NCBI GenBank assembly: GCA_034509425.1
Contig: JAVTVJ010000070.1
Location: 4,464,001-4,528,000 of the forward strand
Source: Eopsaltria australis
Taxonomy: Eukaryota > Chordata > Aves > Passeriformes > Petroicidae
Direction: 5' to 3'
Length of the DNA: 64,000 nucleotides
Shown: positions 63,164 to 64,000 of the stretch, piece after piece
Position numbering within the stretch: the stretch's first letter is position 1
How the letters are laid out: every line of letters starts with the position of its first letter
Translations under genes and position numbers: made by a program
Notes under the pieces: generated by a model
Told to the model about the DNA's origin: nothing
Seen by the model: only the letters and a program-made list of their open reading frames with translations
The model's database searches: none

Positions 63164-64000
63164 CTATAAAAGAAAATATTATATCATCACCATCACATCT
63201 TCTATGGAAATGCAGGCAGGAGGGAAAGAGAAATACATGGAAAGACACAGCACAAGGAAAGTTATTGCTATAGAAATTCAAGGCTTGCTGTCTTTATTTC
63301 TGCATAAAGAATGCCTACAAAAGCAGCAATCAATATATACAGAGTTAAAAACTAGATGTCAAATGTGAAATGTTATAACCAGCAAACAGTAGGAGGTGGT
63401 TTCTAACTGAAAGCAGAAAGCAGAGCAGAAGTCACTGGGGACTTGCTACTGTTGCAAAATACCTTTATCTGTCTTCATTTATAACATGTTTCCTACTCTA
63501 GACAAAGAGCTTAATTGAATAAAATACTGTACATTATATTAGTTAAGGCTGTCCTCCCACAAGGGAAGGCAAGGAAGGGATGAAGGCAGTTATCATCAGC
63601 TCCTGTCTGGAAACAAAGCAGACACAGCCCAGCAGCTCCTGTCACAAAAACACCATGACCACTGTTTACAGATGTCACACCCCAGCGGGGGTAAGCCTGA
63701 GGCAGGTTATTAGCACTGGTTGCCTAAAGCCAAATTCTGGAAGAACACACGGAAAAGTGGGTCCCAACAGCCAGTTATAGTCTCAATACCTTCTTGAGTA
63801 GGTTGGCCTATAACTCTCAACCTTTCTGACCTGGTTGTGCTGCCACACCACCTTGGCATCTTTTAAAAAAATGTGTGGGGTATCAAAAGCTCTACATCCC
63901 TGATATAACTGCATCAATCCCAGCACTGCCACAAACAGCAGTGCAGTGCTAAAAAAAAAAATTAAAAAAAATAGCATACTGTCACCTGCTCCTAACAGCA
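63164..64000 (-). other. SAMD3 intron, 3' part only
   Basis: It continues beyond the window toward the SAM-domain exons. It holds A-rich tracts near 63950-63974. No SAM-domain exon was found here. Confidence 0.8.

Noticed and set aside
63164..64000. Search for the SAMD3 SAM-domain exon at the right edge
   Set aside because: No minus-strand frame here resembles a SAM domain. The hydrophobic 64-codon frame at 63783-63977 is unrelated and A/T-tract derived.

Overview
The window is vertebrate nuclear DNA, almost certainly from a bird. It is AT-rich, made of short exons in long GT-AG introns, with no operons or bacterial signals. It carries CR1 LINE fragments of the avian type and one solo LTR that resembles the common bird ERVL-type LTRs. 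Species cannot be fixed from the sequence alone.

Two genes were found, arranged tail to tail. On the plus strand, positions 140 to about 39.8 kb hold the 3' two thirds of L3MBTL3: twelve coding exons, 472 residues and a stop at 38073-38075. They encode MBT repeat 2, MBT repeat 3, a C2HC zinc finger, a variable linker and a C-terminal SAM domain. The first part of the protein, including MBT repeat 1, lies upstream of base 1. Every exon junction keeps the reading frame and has GT and AG ends.

On the minus strand, positions 63163 down to 41464 hold the last seven coding exons of SAMD3, about 404 residues and a stop. The N-terminal SAM domain exon is beyond the right edge. Six of the seven exons have ordinary splice ends. 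The exon at 55770-55937 has clear coding homology but no in-frame AG acceptor, which is the most notable anomaly in the window.

The roughly 1.5 kb between the two convergent 3' ends holds a 574 bp solo LTR (40090-40663, minus strand) with a perfect 5 bp target-site duplication. The introns hold two young-looking CR1 3' tails (about 11.2 and 35.5 kb), a long degraded ancient CR1/L3-like LINE (about 45.8-47.0 kb), a TA/CA microsatellite, a 25 bp A-tract and low-complexity tracts. L3MBTL3 next to SAMD3 is the order known from human 6q23, so the locus is syntenic. The two proteins share SAM domains, but nothing here shows that they act together. No new biological system is evident.
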